NCBI RefSeq assembly: GCF_002101705.1
Contig: NZ_LQPC01000032.1
Location: forward strand, 1-64,000
Direction of reading: 5' to 3'
Source of the DNA: Mycolicibacterium iranicum
Lineage (GTDB): Bacteria > Actinomycetota > Actinomycetes > Mycobacteriales > Mycobacteriaceae
Length of the DNA: 64,000 nucleotides
Shown: piece by piece, positions 1 through 8,618 of the stretch
Position numbering within the stretch: position 1 is the stretch's first letter
Layout: each line of letters opens with the position of its first letter
Position numbers and translations under genes: made by a program
The notes under the pieces: generated by a model
The model's input: only the letters and a program-made list of their open reading frames with translations
The model's database searches: none
Told to the model about the DNA's origin: nothing

Positions 1-993
1 CGGTGGGGGAGGCGGGGGTGGTGGTGTCGCGGCGAACCCGCTGGGAGCCTGGAAAGAGCCCGGCGTCGGTGCACCGTTTGCCGGCGGCGGCAGCGGAGCC
101 GTCATCGTCGCGGCCTGGCTGCGTTGCAGGATTGCTGCGGCCTGATCCTGCTCGGCGTGGGTGAGCGCCTCGGTGGCGGCCTTGGCCATCTCGCCCGCCG
201 ACGCGTACCGATGCTCGGGCTCTTTGGCCATCCCTCGGGCCACGACCTCGTCGAGCGCCGCGGGAATGCCCGGGCGCAGCTGGCTGGGACGGGGCGCCGG
301 TTGGTTGAGGTGCGCTGTGATCACGACGCTCACGCTGTCGCCCTGGAACGGTTGCGCTCCGGTCAGGCATTCGTGGAGCACGCAGGTCAGCGCGTACACG
401 TCGGCACGGTGTGTGACCTCGCCCGCGGTGAAGCGCTCCGGCGCCATGTAGGCGTAGGTGCCCACGGCGGTGCCCAGTTCGGTCAGCGTCTCGTCGGTGG
501 CGGCGTTGGCGATGCCGAAGTCCACCAGGTACGCGAAGTCGTCGCGGGTGATCAGGATGTTCTCGGGTTTCACGTCGCGGTGCATGATGCCGGCCTGATG
601 TGCGGCGTCGAGAGCCGAGGCGATCTGTTTGACGATGGCCGTCGCCCGGGCGGGCGTCATCGCGCCTTGCTCCTTGAGCACCTTGCGCAGATCTGTGCCG
701 TCGATCATCCGCATGTCCACGAACAGCAGGCCGTCGACTTCGCCGTAGTCGTGGATCGGGACCACATGGGGTTCCTGCAACCGGCCCGCCGCGTGGGCTT
801 CGCGCTGCAGCCGCTTGCGGAACACCGGATCGTGGGACGCGCCCTCCGGCAACAGCTTCAGCGCCACCACACGGTCTTTCACCGTGTCGTGGGCCTCGTA
901 CACCTCGCCCATGCCACCCTTGCCGAGCAGCCGTTGGAGGCGGTACGGGCCGACCTGGGAGCCGACGCGGGAGCCCTGCTGGGGATCGGTCAT
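1..993 (-). CDS. Serine/threonine protein kinase, PknE-like (3' end outside window)
   Basis: The first 331 codons of a Hanks-type Ser/Thr kinase are visible; the gene runs off the left edge. It starts at ATG 993. Residues 17-280 are the kinase domain: glycine loop LGKGGMGEVY (23-32), ATP-binding Lys46, catalytic loop HRDVKPEN with Asp140, and DFG at 158-160. The domain closely resembles M. tuberculosis PknE as I recall it. After it comes an Ala/Gln segment and then a Pro-rich juxtamembrane linker (PPPPPPPP at the window edge). The family normally continues into one membrane helix and an extracytoplasmic domain; that part is not in view. Such kinases phosphorylate cytoplasmic proteins in response to envelope signals. 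The kinase call is firm. The exact orthologue is not, because the locus differs from that of pknE. Confidence 0.93.
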   Translation of the reverse strand, partial: MTDPQQGSRVGSQVGPYRLQRLLGKGGMGEVYEAHDTVKDRVVALKLLPEGASHDPVFRKRLQREAHAAGRLQEPHVVPIHDYGEVDGLLFVDMRMIDGTDLRKVLKEQGAMTPARATAIVKQIASALDAAHQAGIMHRDVKPENILITRDDFAYLVDFGIANAATDETLTELGTAVGTYAYMAPERFTAGEVTHRADVYALTCVLHECLTGAQPFQGDSVSVVITAHLNQPAPRPSQLRPGIPAALDEVVARGMAKEPEHRYASAGEMAKAATEALTHAEQDQAAAILQRSQAATMTAPLPPPANGAPTPGSFQAPSGFAATPPPPPPPP

Positions 994-1118
994 CAAGGCT
1001 CCTCGGGGTGTCGTTCGTCCGGCGAAAACACCCTAATGCGGCAGATGACCTCGCACAGGCTCAACCGGCGGGTTTCAGTATTCGATCCAACCGCGCCCAC
1101 ATCTGGTGTACATCTAAG

Positions 1119-1132
1119 TAGAACGTGTTCTA
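1119..1132. promoter_or_regulatory. KstR-type operator, site 1
   Basis: TAGAACGTGTTCTA fits the published KstR consensus TNNAACNNGTTNNA at every fixed position and is almost a perfect palindrome. It lies 27 bp before the ATG at 1160 and touches a possible -10 (TAGTTT, 1131-1136). Binding would plausibly repress the downstream dehydrogenase. Assignment to KstR rather than another TetR-family regulator is by motif only. Confidence 0.7.
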
Positions 1133-1159
1133 GTTTCAGTACTCCTGGGAGGAGACGAC

Positions 1160-2209
1160 ATGGCGCTGCGCGTCGTGCAGTGGGCAACCGGCGGAGTCGG
1201 CGTCGCCGCGATCAAAGGAGTGCTGGAACATCCCGATCTCGAACTGGCCGGTTGCTGGGTGCATTCCGAGGCCAAGAACGGCCGCGACGTCGGTGACATC
1301 GTCGGCACCGGCCCCCTCGGCGTGACAGCTACGAACGACGTCGACGAGATCCTCGCCCTCGACGCGGACGCGGTCATCTACACCCCGCTGCTGCCCAACC
1401 CCGACGAAGTCACCGCGCTGCTGCGGTCGGGGAAAAACGTCGTCAGCCCGGTGGGTTGGTTCTACCCGTCCGAGAAGGAAGCCGCGCCGTTGAGGGCAGC
1501 CGCCGAGCAGGGCGGAGTCACGCTGCACGGCACCGGGATCGCACCCGGCGGCATCAGCGAGAAGTTCCCGCTACTGATGTCGACGATGTCGACTGGGGTG
1601 ACGTTTGTTCGCGCCGAGGAGTTCTCCGATCTGCGCAGCTACGAGGCCCCCGACGTCGTGCGGCACGTGATGGGCTTCGGTGACACCCCGGACAAGGCGC
1701 TGTCGGGGCCCATGCAGAAACTTCTCGACGGCGGATTCATCCAGTCGGTGAAAATGATCGTCGACTCGATCGGCTTCGCCGCCGAACCCCGGGTGCGGTC
1801 GACCCAGGAGATCGCCGTGGCCACCGCCCCGATCGACTCCCCGATCGGGACGATCGAGCCCGGGCAGGTCGCTGCGCGAAAGTTCCACTGGGAGGCCCTC
1901 GTCGGCGACGACGTCGTCGTCGAGGTGACGGTCAATTGGCTGATGGGCGAGGAAAACCTCGACCCCGCATGGAATTTCGGCCCGGCCGGCCAACGGTACG
2001 AGATGGAGATCAAGGGCAACCCCGATTTCACCGTCACCGTGAAGGGCTTTCAGTCCGACATCGGCGGAGAGGGGCCGGAGTACGGCGTCGTGGCCACCGC
2101 TGCGCACTGCGTGAACTCGGTGCCCGCCGTCTGCGCGGCACCGCCGGGCATCAGCACCTACCTCGACTTGCCGTTCATCAGCGCGAAAGCAGCACCCGGC
2201 TTGCGCTGA
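1160..2209 (+). CDS. NAD(P)-binding dehydrogenase, dihydrodipicolinate-reductase-like N-terminus
   Basis: A 349-residue protein starting at ATG 1160 behind a strong Shine-Dalgarno (GGGAGGAGAC). The N-terminus VVQWATGGVGVAAIKG is the Rossmann fingerprint of the actinobacterial family annotated as dihydrodipicolinate-reductase-like; some relatives act on amino or carboxyl substrates. The C-terminal half is an alpha/beta substrate domain ending in a cysteine-containing segment. It is unlikely to be the lysine-pathway DapB, which is only about 250 residues. The KstR-type operator just upstream suggests a role in sterol or other lipid breakdown, which is inference. The substrate cannot be read from the sequence. 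Confidence 0.85.
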   Translation: MALRVVQWATGGVGVAAIKGVLEHPDLELAGCWVHSEAKNGRDVGDIVGTGPLGVTATNDVDEILALDADAVIYTPLLPNPDEVTALLRSGKNVVSPVGWFYPSEKEAAPLRAAAEQGGVTLHGTGIAPGGISEKFPLLMSTMSTGVTFVRAEEFSDLRSYEAPDVVRHVMGFGDTPDKALSGPMQKLLDGGFIQSVKMIVDSIGFAAEPRVRSTQEIAVATAPIDSPIGTIEPGQVAARKFHWEALVGDDVVVEVTVNWLMGEENLDPAWNFGPAGQRYEMEIKGNPDFTVTVKGFQSDIGGEGPEYGVVATAAHCVNSVPAVCAAPPGISTYLDLPFISAKAAPGLR

Positions 2210-2293
2210 TCTCTCGCGGCACCGACCGACGCCCGCCGATTTGAGCTCGACGGCCGCGGCGCGTCAGAGTGTCCGGTAGACGAAAGGAAGTCG

Positions 2294-3154
2294 ATGACTC
2301 GTGCGTTGGTGCTCGCCGGGGGCGGCCTGGCCGGAATCGCCTGGGAGACCGGGGTGCTGCTCGGTATCTGCGACGAGGCGCCCGAGGCCGGCGCGCGCCT
2401 GCTCTCCGCGGACGTCCTGCTCGGAACCTCCGCCGGTTCGACCGTCGCGGCCCAGCTGGGCAGTGGACTGTCACTCGACGAGCTGTTCGCCCGGCAGCTG
2501 TCGGACGCGCACGGCGCCCACGAGATCCATCCGGGCGTCTCGATCGACTCGATCACCGAACTGTTCCTCACTGCGATGATGACGCCGGGCGCCACCAAGG
2601 AGCAGAAGCTGCAGAAGATCGGCGGCGTCGCCGCCGACACCGACACGGTGCCAGAAGCCGTCCGCCGCAACGTGATCGAGCATCGGCTGCCCTCCCACGA
2701 CTGGCCGGAGCGCACGATGCGGGTGACGGCGATCGACATAGCGACCGGCGAGCTCGTCGTCTTCGACGCGGACTCGGGTGTCGGACTTGTCGACTCCGTC
2801 GCCGCGAGCTGCGCGGTGCCCGGGGTGTGGCCGCCGGTCACCATCGGCGACCGCCGCTACATGGACGGCGGCGTGGGCAGCACGGTCAACATGTCGGCCG
2901 TGCAGGACTGTGGGTCCGCGGTCGTGTTGGTGCCGTCAGGGGCGAACAGCCCATCCCCGTGGGGGACCGGCACGGTCGCAGAGATCGAGGCATTTCCCGG
3001 TGCCACGCTGGCCGTCTACGCCGACGACGACGCGCTGGCGGCATTCGGTCCCAACCCGCTCGACCCGGCGTGCCGAGCGCCCGCGGCGCAAGCCGGCCGC
3101 GCCCAGGGACGTCGCGAGGCGCAGCGGGTCGCGGAGTTCCTCTCAGCCCTGTGA
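2294..3154 (+). CDS. Patatin-like phospholipase (Rv1062-like)
   Basis: A 286-residue patatin-domain hydrolase. The glycine-rich oxyanion loop is at residues 9-14 (GGGLAG), the nucleophile elbow GTSAG carries Ser46, and the dyad aspartate is Asp191 in DGG. The start ATG follows GAAAGGAAG. Patatins are Ser-Asp acyl hydrolases that release fatty acids from phospholipids or other acyl esters. There is no signal peptide, so it is probably cytosolic or peripheral. It converges on a second patatin, overlapping it by 12 bp at the 3' ends; the same tail-to-tail pair is Rv1062/Rv1063c in M. tuberculosis. The natural substrate is unknown. Confidence 0.9.
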   Translation: MTRALVLAGGGLAGIAWETGVLLGICDEAPEAGARLLSADVLLGTSAGSTVAAQLGSGLSLDELFARQLSDAHGAHEIHPGVSIDSITELFLTAMMTPGATKEQKLQKIGGVAADTDTVPEAVRRNVIEHRLPSHDWPERTMRVTAIDIATGELVVFDADSGVGLVDSVAASCAVPGVWPPVTIGDRRYMDGGVGSTVNMSAVQDCGSAVVLVPSGANSPSPWGTGTVAEIEAFPGATLAVYADDDALAAFGPNPLDPACRAPAAQAGRAQGRREAQRVAEFLSAL

Positions 3155-4108
3155 ACCCTTGGGCTCCAGTGCGTCCAGCGCGATGCTGGCCATCTCCTGC
3201 CCGATGTCGATGACCTCGTTGGCCCGGTGGAAGTCCAGGCTGCGGCACACCGTTCGGGGAATCTCGATCAGCAGATCGGGTGGATAGGCCGCCAGTGTGT
3301 GGCGGGCCAGTGCCGACTGGGCGATGTCGATGACGCGGTTCATCAGCTCGAAGCTGCCCAGCTTCGGAATGTTCGGCTCGTGGAGGTCGGCGACCGGTTC
3401 GTCGTCGGGGGCCACGAGCCGCCCGAGCATCGCACGGCCTGTCGGCGTCTCCAGCAGCGACCGGGCCGCTTTCGTGTCGAGCAGCGACGACGTGCTTCGC
3501 CACATCCTGGTCAGCCAGTCCGACGTCGGCAGGCGGGAATCACTCATGCGCCTGTCGACGTCGGGATCCTCGCCCGACAGGCTCACCGCAATCGTGACGT
3601 CGGCGGGTGCCGCAGCGATCGGCGCCATCGGAAGCGGGTCGAGGATGCCGCCGTCGGCGAGAAGGCGTCCGTCGAGGACATGGGGCGTGATGACGCCGGG
3701 AATCGCGATCGACGCGCGGATCGCATCGTCGACCGGGCCGCGCTGCATCCACACCGATTTTCCGGTGATCAGATCGGTCGCCACCGAGGTGTACTGCATC
3801 GGAAGTTCCTCGATGGTGACCTCGCCCAGGATCTCGCGCACTGCGTCGAGGATCTTCTCGGCGCGCAGCACGCCCGCGGATGTGAGGGACGGATCCAGCA
3901 GCCGCAGCACCGCTCGTTGCGTCAAAGAGCTTGCCCATACGGCGTATTCGTCGAGCTTGCCCGCGGCCTCCAGACCGCCGACCAGTGCGCCCATCGACGA
4001 ACCGGCGATGCCGACGACCTCGTGACCCCTTTCGCGCAGTTCGTTGAGGACACCGATGTGGGCGTAGCCGCGCGCCCCGCCGCTACCCAGAGCCAATGCG
4101 ACCCGCAT
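3143..4108 (-). CDS. Patatin-like phospholipase / RssA-type (Rv1063c-like)
   Basis: A 321-residue protein from ATG 4108. The oxyanion loop GSGGARG is at residues 8-14, the nucleophile elbow GSSMG has Ser38, and a DGG motif (LLADGGILDP) supplies the catalytic Asp. A GTG two codons upstream (4114) is an alternative start. It belongs to the NTE/RssA branch of patatins, distinct from the neighbour at 2294-3154, so the pair is not a recent duplication. It has no secretion signal. The reaction is hydrolysis of lipid acyl esters; the substrate is unknown. Confidence 0.9.
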   Translation of the reverse strand: MRVALALGSGGARGYAHIGVLNELRERGHEVVGIAGSSMGALVGGLEAAGKLDEYAVWASSLTQRAVLRLLDPSLTSAGVLRAEKILDAVREILGEVTIEELPMQYTSVATDLITGKSVWMQRGPVDDAIRASIAIPGVITPHVLDGRLLADGGILDPLPMAPIAAAPADVTIAVSLSGEDPDVDRRMSDSRLPTSDWLTRMWRSTSSLLDTKAARSLLETPTGRAMLGRLVAPDDEPVADLHEPNIPKLGSFELMNRVIDIAQSALARHTLAAYPPDLLIEIPRTVCRSLDFHRANEVIDIGQEMASIALDALEPKGSQG

Positions 4109-4159
4109 GGACACATTCTCACTTGTTACGACCCCGCAGGATCGGCAACCCTGGGTTGC

Positions 4160-4522
4160 ATGATCGGAAATCTTCGCTCCGTCGTCCTCGACACCCGCGA
4201 TCCGCGGGGCCTGGCGAGCTTCTGGGCTGACCTCCTGGGCGGAACCATCGTCGAAGACGACGACGACTGGGTGGTGGTCGCCGAACCGAGCGGCAGGAGG
4301 CTGGCGTTTCAGCTCTCGCCCGAACACCACCCGCCGCGGTTCCCTGACCCCGAGGGGTCCCAGCAGGTCCATTTCGACATCGACGTCGACGATGTCGATG
4401 CGGCCGAGGCGGCAGTGCGCAAGCTCGGTGCGACACGCGTCGACGAAGCGCCGGACGGTGACGACTTCAGGGTGTTCCGTGACCCGGCGGGTCACACGTT
4501 CTGTCTGGTGTTCGACGTTTAG
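4160..4522 (+). CDS. VOC/glyoxalase-like domain protein
   Basis: A 120-residue single-domain protein of the vicinal-oxygen-chelate superfamily (Glyoxalase_6-like). It starts at RSVVLDTRDPRGLASFWADL and has the second half-module VHFDIDVDD...RVFRDPAGHTFCLVF. The segment DPAGHTFCLV is the usual metal-side strand, although several members have lost the metal. No clear Shine-Dalgarno is seen; an AACCCT hexamer 7 nt before the ATG may support a leaderless start. It converges on lpqV, with stop codons overlapping by 4 bp. Substrate unknown; members include dioxygenases, lyases and antibiotic-binding proteins. Confidence 0.85.
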   Translation: MIGNLRSVVLDTRDPRGLASFWADLLGGTIVEDDDDWVVVAEPSGRRLAFQLSPEHHPPRFPDPEGSQQVHFDIDVDDVDAAEAAVRKLGATRVDEAPDGDDFRVFRDPAGHTFCLVFDV

Positions 4523-4956
4523 CCGCAGAGCGCGTCTGCGGCCGCCTCGACGGCGACGATGACTGCGGCCTGCTGGCCCGGGGACAGAGCCGACCACGGC
4601 TTGTCGAATGTCGCCGGCCCGACGGATTCGGCGGCCTGCACGGTCTTGAGGTAGGGCTCGATCTGCGACCGCGGGTCGCCTCCCTGCTGGTCCATCCATG
4701 TTCTGGCGGCCCGGCACGCCTGGAAGTAGTCATCCTCGGTGGACTCCGCGGGGGCGCCGACCGCGGTGGTCACGCCGCCGGGAGAGACGCCCACCTCGCC
4801 GGGCGCCACCGAGGTCGAGGGTGCGGCCGCACTGGTCGATGACGATGTGGTTCCTGTCGGTGATGGCGTCGCCGGCGGCTCCTCGGTGCTCGAGGAGCAC
4901 CCGGCGACGATCGCGGCGAGGGCGACAAGGGAGGCGAACACGAGGGGCCAACGCAT
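4519..4956 (-). CDS. lpqV: Lipoprotein LpqV
   Basis: A 145-residue secreted lipoprotein. The N-terminal signal RWPLVFASLVALAAIVAGC ends in a lipobox (IVAGC), so the mature protein should be lipidated on that Cys and sit on the outer face of the membrane. A Ser/Thr/Pro-rich linker follows, then a conserved C-terminal domain (GVSPGGVTT...ESTEDDYFQAC) matching what I recall of Rv1064c LpqV, including the terminal Cys-Gly. The start at ATG 4956 is supported by TACATT (4963-4968), 6 nt upstream, as a leaderless promoter. The function of the family is unknown. Confidence 0.88.
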   Translation of the reverse strand: MRWPLVFASLVALAAIVAGCSSSTEEPPATPSPTGTTSSSTSAAAPSTSVAPGEVGVSPGGVTTAVGAPAESTEDDYFQACRAARTWMDQQGGDPRSQIEPYLKTVQAAESVGPATFDKPWSALSPGQQAAVIVAVEAAADALCG

Positions 4957-4962
4957 CCTGCC

Positions 4963-4968
4963 AATGTA
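4963..4968 (-). promoter_or_regulatory. -10 element for leaderless lpqV
   Basis: TACATT read on the minus strand, 6 nt before the ATG at 4956, with no room for a ribosome-binding site. Inferred from spacing only. Confidence 0.4.
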
Positions 4969-5168
4969 GGCAGCCGCGTTTGACCGAAGCTCGTCGCCCG
5001 ACAGTGAACTGGGGCTTCCTAGATTCACCGTGAGGTTAAAGCTCATTGCTGGCGAGGTGCCCGCACGCTGTGGAACACTCGCCTCATGACCGACGTGACC
5101 CGCAATCAGGAGTGTTGTCAGGCCTGACCGCCGCCCTGATTCGTCCGTCTGTCCCTGGAGTTCCTTCC

Positions 5169-5690
5169 ATGTCCCTGGCTCCCACTCGTCTGCGTCCCGC
5201 CGACCTTCTCCACGTCACCGACCGATTCGCAGATGACGTCATCGGTGGCGACTACGACCACCTGCTCCCTGCCGGGGGGCCGCCCACCACCGAGCGCTGG
5301 TTCACCCGGCTGCACGGCACCGACGAACTCGACGTGTGGCTGATCAGCTGGGTGCCCGAGCGTTCCACCGAACTGCACGACCACGGTGGCTCACTCGGCG
5401 CGCTGACCGTCGTGACGGGATCGCTGCGGGAGACCCGTTGGGACGGTGGCGCACTGCGCGACCGTCGGCTGGTCGCCGGCGATCAGGCAGCGTTCCCGCT
5501 CGGATGGGTCCATGATGTCGTGTGGGCGCCGGAGACCATCACGACCGGTGGGGTGGCGCCGACCGTGCCGACACTGAGCGTGCACGCCTACTCGCCGCCG
5601 CTGACGGCGATGTCCTACTACGAAGTCACTGAACGAAACACGTTGCGCCGCAACCGCACCGAATTGACCGACAAGCCGGAAGGCGACTGA
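5169..5690 (+). CDS. Cysteine dioxygenase family protein (cupin)
   Basis: A 173-residue thiol dioxygenase of the cupin fold. The iron ligands of this family are visible: His70 and His72 in ELHDHGG, and His139 in SVHAYSPPL, which matches the SLHLYSPP signature of cysteine dioxygenases. The expected reaction is O2-dependent oxidation of L-cysteine (or a related thiol such as 3-mercaptopropionate) to a sulfinic acid in the cytosol. The stop overlaps the start of the rhodanese gene (TGATG), so the two are translationally coupled. The start ATG 5169 gives the usual family length; an upstream in-frame extension to 5046 looks non-coding. Confidence 0.88.
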   Translation: MSLAPTRLRPADLLHVTDRFADDVIGGDYDHLLPAGGPPTTERWFTRLHGTDELDVWLISWVPERSTELHDHGGSLGALTVVTGSLRETRWDGGALRDRRLVAGDQAAFPLGWVHDVVWAPETITTGGVAPTVPTLSVHAYSPPLTAMSYYEVTERNTLRRNRTELTDKPEGD

Positions 5691-6058
5691 TGGCCAGCCG
5701 AATCGACCGCATACTCGACGACGCCCGCGCGAAACTCACCCGTCTCCCCGCCGCCGACGTGCCGGCTGCGCTGGCCCGGGGAGCGGTCCTCGTCGACATC
5801 CGCCCCGCCGCCCAGCGTGCCGCGGAAGGCGAAGTGCCACAAGCGCTCGTCATCGAGCGCAACGTCCTCGAGTGGCGACTCGACCCCACCAGCGACGCCC
5901 GCATTCCGCAAGCCGTCGGAGACGACGTCGAATGGGTGGTGCTGTGCTCGGAGGGCTATACGTCGAGTCTCGCCGCTGCATCGCTGAAAGACCTTGGACT
6001 GCATCGCTCTACGGATGTGATCGGCGGCTATCACGCCCTCAAGGGCGTTCTCGCCTGA
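5690..6058 (+). CDS. Rhodanese-like domain protein
   Basis: A 122-residue single-domain rhodanese. The active-site loop CSEGYTSS places the persulfide-forming cysteine at residue 86, preceded by the typical LVDIRP strand. Rhodaneses carry sulfane sulfur. Coupling to the cysteine dioxygenase suggests that the pair handles cysteine-derived sulfur or sulfite, but the sequence does not show the acceptor. The same adjacent pair is Rv1065/Rv1066 in M. tuberculosis. The stop TGA (6056-6058) is followed at once by the 24-bp tandem repeat. Confidence 0.92.
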   Translation: MASRIDRILDDARAKLTRLPAADVPAALARGAVLVDIRPAAQRAAEGEVPQALVIERNVLEWRLDPTSDARIPQAVGDDVEWVVLCSEGYTSSLAAASLKDLGLHRSTDVIGGYHALKGVLA

Positions 6059-6063
6059 CGCCT

Positions 6064-6156
6064 GACGATTCGTCGCTGCGCAACTAGGACGATTCGTCGC
6101 TGCGCAACTAGGACGATTCGTCGCTTCGCAACTAGGACGATTCGTCGCTTCGCAAC
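6064..6156. repeat. 24-bp tandem repeat, 3.9 copies
   Basis: Units at 6064-6087, 6088-6111, 6112-6135 and a partial unit at 6136-6156. Each begins with GACGATTCGTC, an 11-bp palindrome, and ends with CAACTAG. Copies 1-2 read GCTGCGCAAC and copies 3-4 read GCTTCGCAAC. On the minus strand each full unit repeats the last codons of the upstream hydrolase gene (RSDESS) with its TAG stop. The unit length is a multiple of three, so the spare copies are in frame but lie after the first stop. It looks like a VNTR created by replication slippage. Confidence 0.9.
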
Positions 6157-7835
6157 AGTGGCCGCAGTTTCTCCGTCTTCTCCTGCGTCCACCCGGGCGG
6201 CTCCATGATCGCCGCCCACGCATCGGCGACATTTCGCACGTAGACGTGCCCGTGTCCGTCGGGGACGTCGACCGCGACCGCCATGTCCGCGGATACCTGA
6301 AGGAAGGTGACGACGGGGATCCATTCCATGTGCGGCGACACGTCATAGCCGCGCGCCTCGTGCAACCAGTCGGGCCTGGCGAAGAGCAGATCGGTGTTCC
6401 ACCACGCGATCGGATCCGACGCGTGCTGCAGGTACACCACGCGGGGTTGCGCCCACGGGTCCGCCGGGCGCCCCAGGTCCCGGGACTCGGCGACGAAGCG
6501 CACGTTGGCGCCCCTGTCGTAGATCGGCAGCCACTCCGGGGATCCCGCGTCGCGGTTGCGGGTCAGATCGGTCCAGATCGTGTTGTTGAACGTCGGCCCG
6601 CTGAACAATGCGCCGTCGGTGCGGGCGACCAGGTTGTTGAGCGCAAGGAAGGGTGCCTCACCGCCGAACGATCCCAGGCTTTCACCGAACACAACGAGCT
6701 TGGGCCGGTCTGCTTCCGGCATCTCGCGGATCAACTCGTCGACGGCCTCGAACAGATACTGACCGGCCTGGCGCGCGTTCTCCTTGTCAACCAGGAACGA
6801 CAACCAGCTGGGCAGGAACGAGTACTGCATGGACACGATCGCGGTGTCGCCGTTGTACATGTACTCCAGCGCAGCGGCTTCCGCCGCGTTGATCCATCCG
6901 GTGCCGGTCGTGGTGGCCACCGCCACCACAGCGCGGTCGAGCCCGCCGGCACGCTGCAGTTCTTGGGCCGCCAGCGCAGCCGTCGCCTTGATGCCGTCCG
7001 CGGAGTTCAGTCCGGCATATGCGCGGATCGGCTCGATCGCAGGCGTGCCGTTGAACTCCGACAGCTCCTCGACCGTCGGCCCGCTGGAGACGAACATCCG
7101 GCCCTGGTGCCCCAGCGATTCCCAGGTGACCAGGGACTCGGGACCGCCGGAGCGCAGATCTGATTCCGGCGCAGGGTTATCGGGGTCGGTTTCGTCGTTG
7201 ACCGCGGCGAAGGTCTTGTTGATCGTGCTCATCGCGAACCGGACGACGACGCCGTTGAGGAGCGCGATCGTCAAGGCGAGCAGCAGGGCGACCACGACGA
7301 CGGCGGCGATCCGCGGCGGCGCGACCTTGTCCACCTGCCGCACCAGGAAACGCACCAGCTTGCCGATCAGTTGGCCGATCTCGACGAACAGGAACAGCGT
7401 CACCACCGAGATCGCCGCGGCCAGAGGGTAATCCCAGAAGCCGAGGCGGGGCACACCCATCAGGTCTCGGACGCTGTCCTGCCAGCTGTGAAACTGCCAC
7501 ACCATGATCACCAGCCCGATCAGGCCGACGACCGCGAGCGTCGGCCAGGCCCAGCGCGGCGCGGCGGGACTCGTGTCCCTGGATCGCATGAAGCGCACCA
7601 GCCACACCGAGAACACCCCGAGGCCGTAGCCGATCGCGCCCGCGCCGCCGCTGACGAGACCCTGGAACAGAGGTCCGCGGGGCAGCAACGACGGGGTCAG
7701 CGACAGAAACAGGAATGCCAGCCCGACCGCGGTGCCCATGAACGTGTACCGGCGGATCCACCATCCTCGCCGGGATGCCGGCGCCTCTTCGACCCGCGCA
7801 GGGGCTATCTCATCGGTGGACGCGGTCTCGGTCAC
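6132..7835 (-). CDS. Integral membrane alpha/beta hydrolase (Rv1069c-like)
   Basis: A 567-residue protein from GTG 7835. The N-terminal third has about four to five membrane helices (LAFLFLSLTPSLL, GYGLGVFSVWLV, LAVVGLIGLVIMVW, AAISVVTLFLFVEI, AAVVVVALLLALTIALL). A large C-terminal alpha/beta-hydrolase domain follows, with nucleophile elbow GESLG (Ser386) and a late SPHMEWIPV segment that could supply the His. It matches the conserved membrane-hydrolase family of Rv1069c. The catalytic domain probably sits on one face of the cytoplasmic membrane and acts on a lipid ester; the substrate is unknown. Its 3' end is the origin of the downstream 24-bp repeat. Confidence 0.88.
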   Translation of the reverse strand: MTETASTDEIAPARVEEAPASRRGWWIRRYTFMGTAVGLAFLFLSLTPSLLPRGPLFQGLVSGGAGAIGYGLGVFSVWLVRFMRSRDTSPAAPRWAWPTLAVVGLIGLVIMVWQFHSWQDSVRDLMGVPRLGFWDYPLAAAISVVTLFLFVEIGQLIGKLVRFLVRQVDKVAPPRIAAVVVVALLLALTIALLNGVVVRFAMSTINKTFAAVNDETDPDNPAPESDLRSGGPESLVTWESLGHQGRMFVSSGPTVEELSEFNGTPAIEPIRAYAGLNSADGIKATAALAAQELQRAGGLDRAVVAVATTTGTGWINAAEAAALEYMYNGDTAIVSMQYSFLPSWLSFLVDKENARQAGQYLFEAVDELIREMPEADRPKLVVFGESLGSFGGEAPFLALNNLVARTDGALFSGPTFNNTIWTDLTRNRDAGSPEWLPIYDRGANVRFVAESRDLGRPADPWAQPRVVYLQHASDPIAWWNTDLLFARPDWLHEARGYDVSPHMEWIPVVTFLQVSADMAVAVDVPDGHGHVYVRNVADAWAAIMEPPGWTQEKTEKLRPLLRSDESS

Positions 7836-7844
7836 GCATGAACT

Positions 7845-8618
7845 TTAGCGATGCGTGAAGTTCGGCGAACGTTTCTCGGTGAACGCGTTCATTCCTTCGG
7901 TCTGGTCGTCGGTCGCGAACGCCGAATGGAACAGCCTGCGCTCATAGAGCAGGCCTTCCGAGAGCGTTGTCTCGAACGCCCTGTTGACGGCCTCCTTGGC
8001 CATCCGAGACGCCGACAGCGACATGCCCGCGATGGTGTCGGCGACCGATTTGGCCTCTTCGAGTAGCGATTCGGCGGGCACGACGCGCGACACCAGGCCT
8101 GCACGCTCGGCTTCCTCGGCGCCCATGTTGCGACCGGTCAGGATCAGATCCATCGCCTTGGCCTTGCCGATCGCCCGGGTCAGGCGCTGCGATCCGCCCA
8201 TTCCGGGCAGCACGCCCAGCTTGATCTCGGGCTGACCGAATTTCGCGCTGTCGGCGGCGATCAAGATGTCGCACATCATCGCGAGTTCGCAGCCGCCGCC
8301 CAGCGCGTACCCGGCGACCGCGGCGATGGTGGGGGTGCGGGTGGCGGCGAATTTGCCCCAGCCGGCGAAGAAGTCGGACGAGTACACGTCGGCGAACGAC
8401 AGGCTCGCCATCTCCTTGATGTCGGCGCCGGCCGCGAACGCCTTCTCGCTGCCGGTGATGATGATGGCCCCGACCCCCGGGTCGGCGTCGAGTTCGGCGG
8501 CGGCCGTGGTGACTTCGGCCATCACCTGGCTGTTGAGCGCATTGAGCGCCTTGGGACGGTTCAGCGTGATGGTGGCGACGCGGCCGTCGCGATCGACCAG
8601 AATCGTCTCGTACGTCAT
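7845..8618 (-). CDS. echA8: Enoyl-CoA hydratase EchA8
   Basis: A 257-residue crotonase-fold enzyme, the length of M. tuberculosis EchA8. The oxyanion-hole segments AAGADIKEM (62-70) and ALGGGCELA (105-113) are present, as are both catalytic acids: Glu111 in GGCELA and Glu131 in GQPEIKLG. It hydrates trans-2-enoyl-CoA to 3-hydroxyacyl-CoA in cytosolic beta-oxidation. The start ATG overlaps the stop of echA9 by 4 bp (ATGA), so the two form an operon transcribed echA9-echA8. Confidence 0.95.
   Translation of the reverse strand: MTYETILVDRDGRVATITLNRPKALNALNSQVMAEVTTAAAELDADPGVGAIIITGSEKAFAAGADIKEMASLSFADVYSSDFFAGWGKFAATRTPTIAAVAGYALGGGCELAMMCDILIAADSAKFGQPEIKLGVLPGMGGSQRLTRAIGKAKAMDLILTGRNMGAEEAERAGLVSRVVPAESLLEEAKSVADTIAGMSLSASRMAKEAVNRAFETTLSEGLLYERRLFHSAFATDDQTEGMNAFTEKRSPNFTHR

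Noticed and set aside
124..1296. 390-codon plus-strand frame
   Set aside because: It is antisense to the kinase gene, which has every catalytic motif on the minus strand.
6064..6156. Possible CRISPR array
   Set aside because: The 24-bp units are directly adjacent with no unique spacers and no cas genes nearby; it is a plain tandem repeat.
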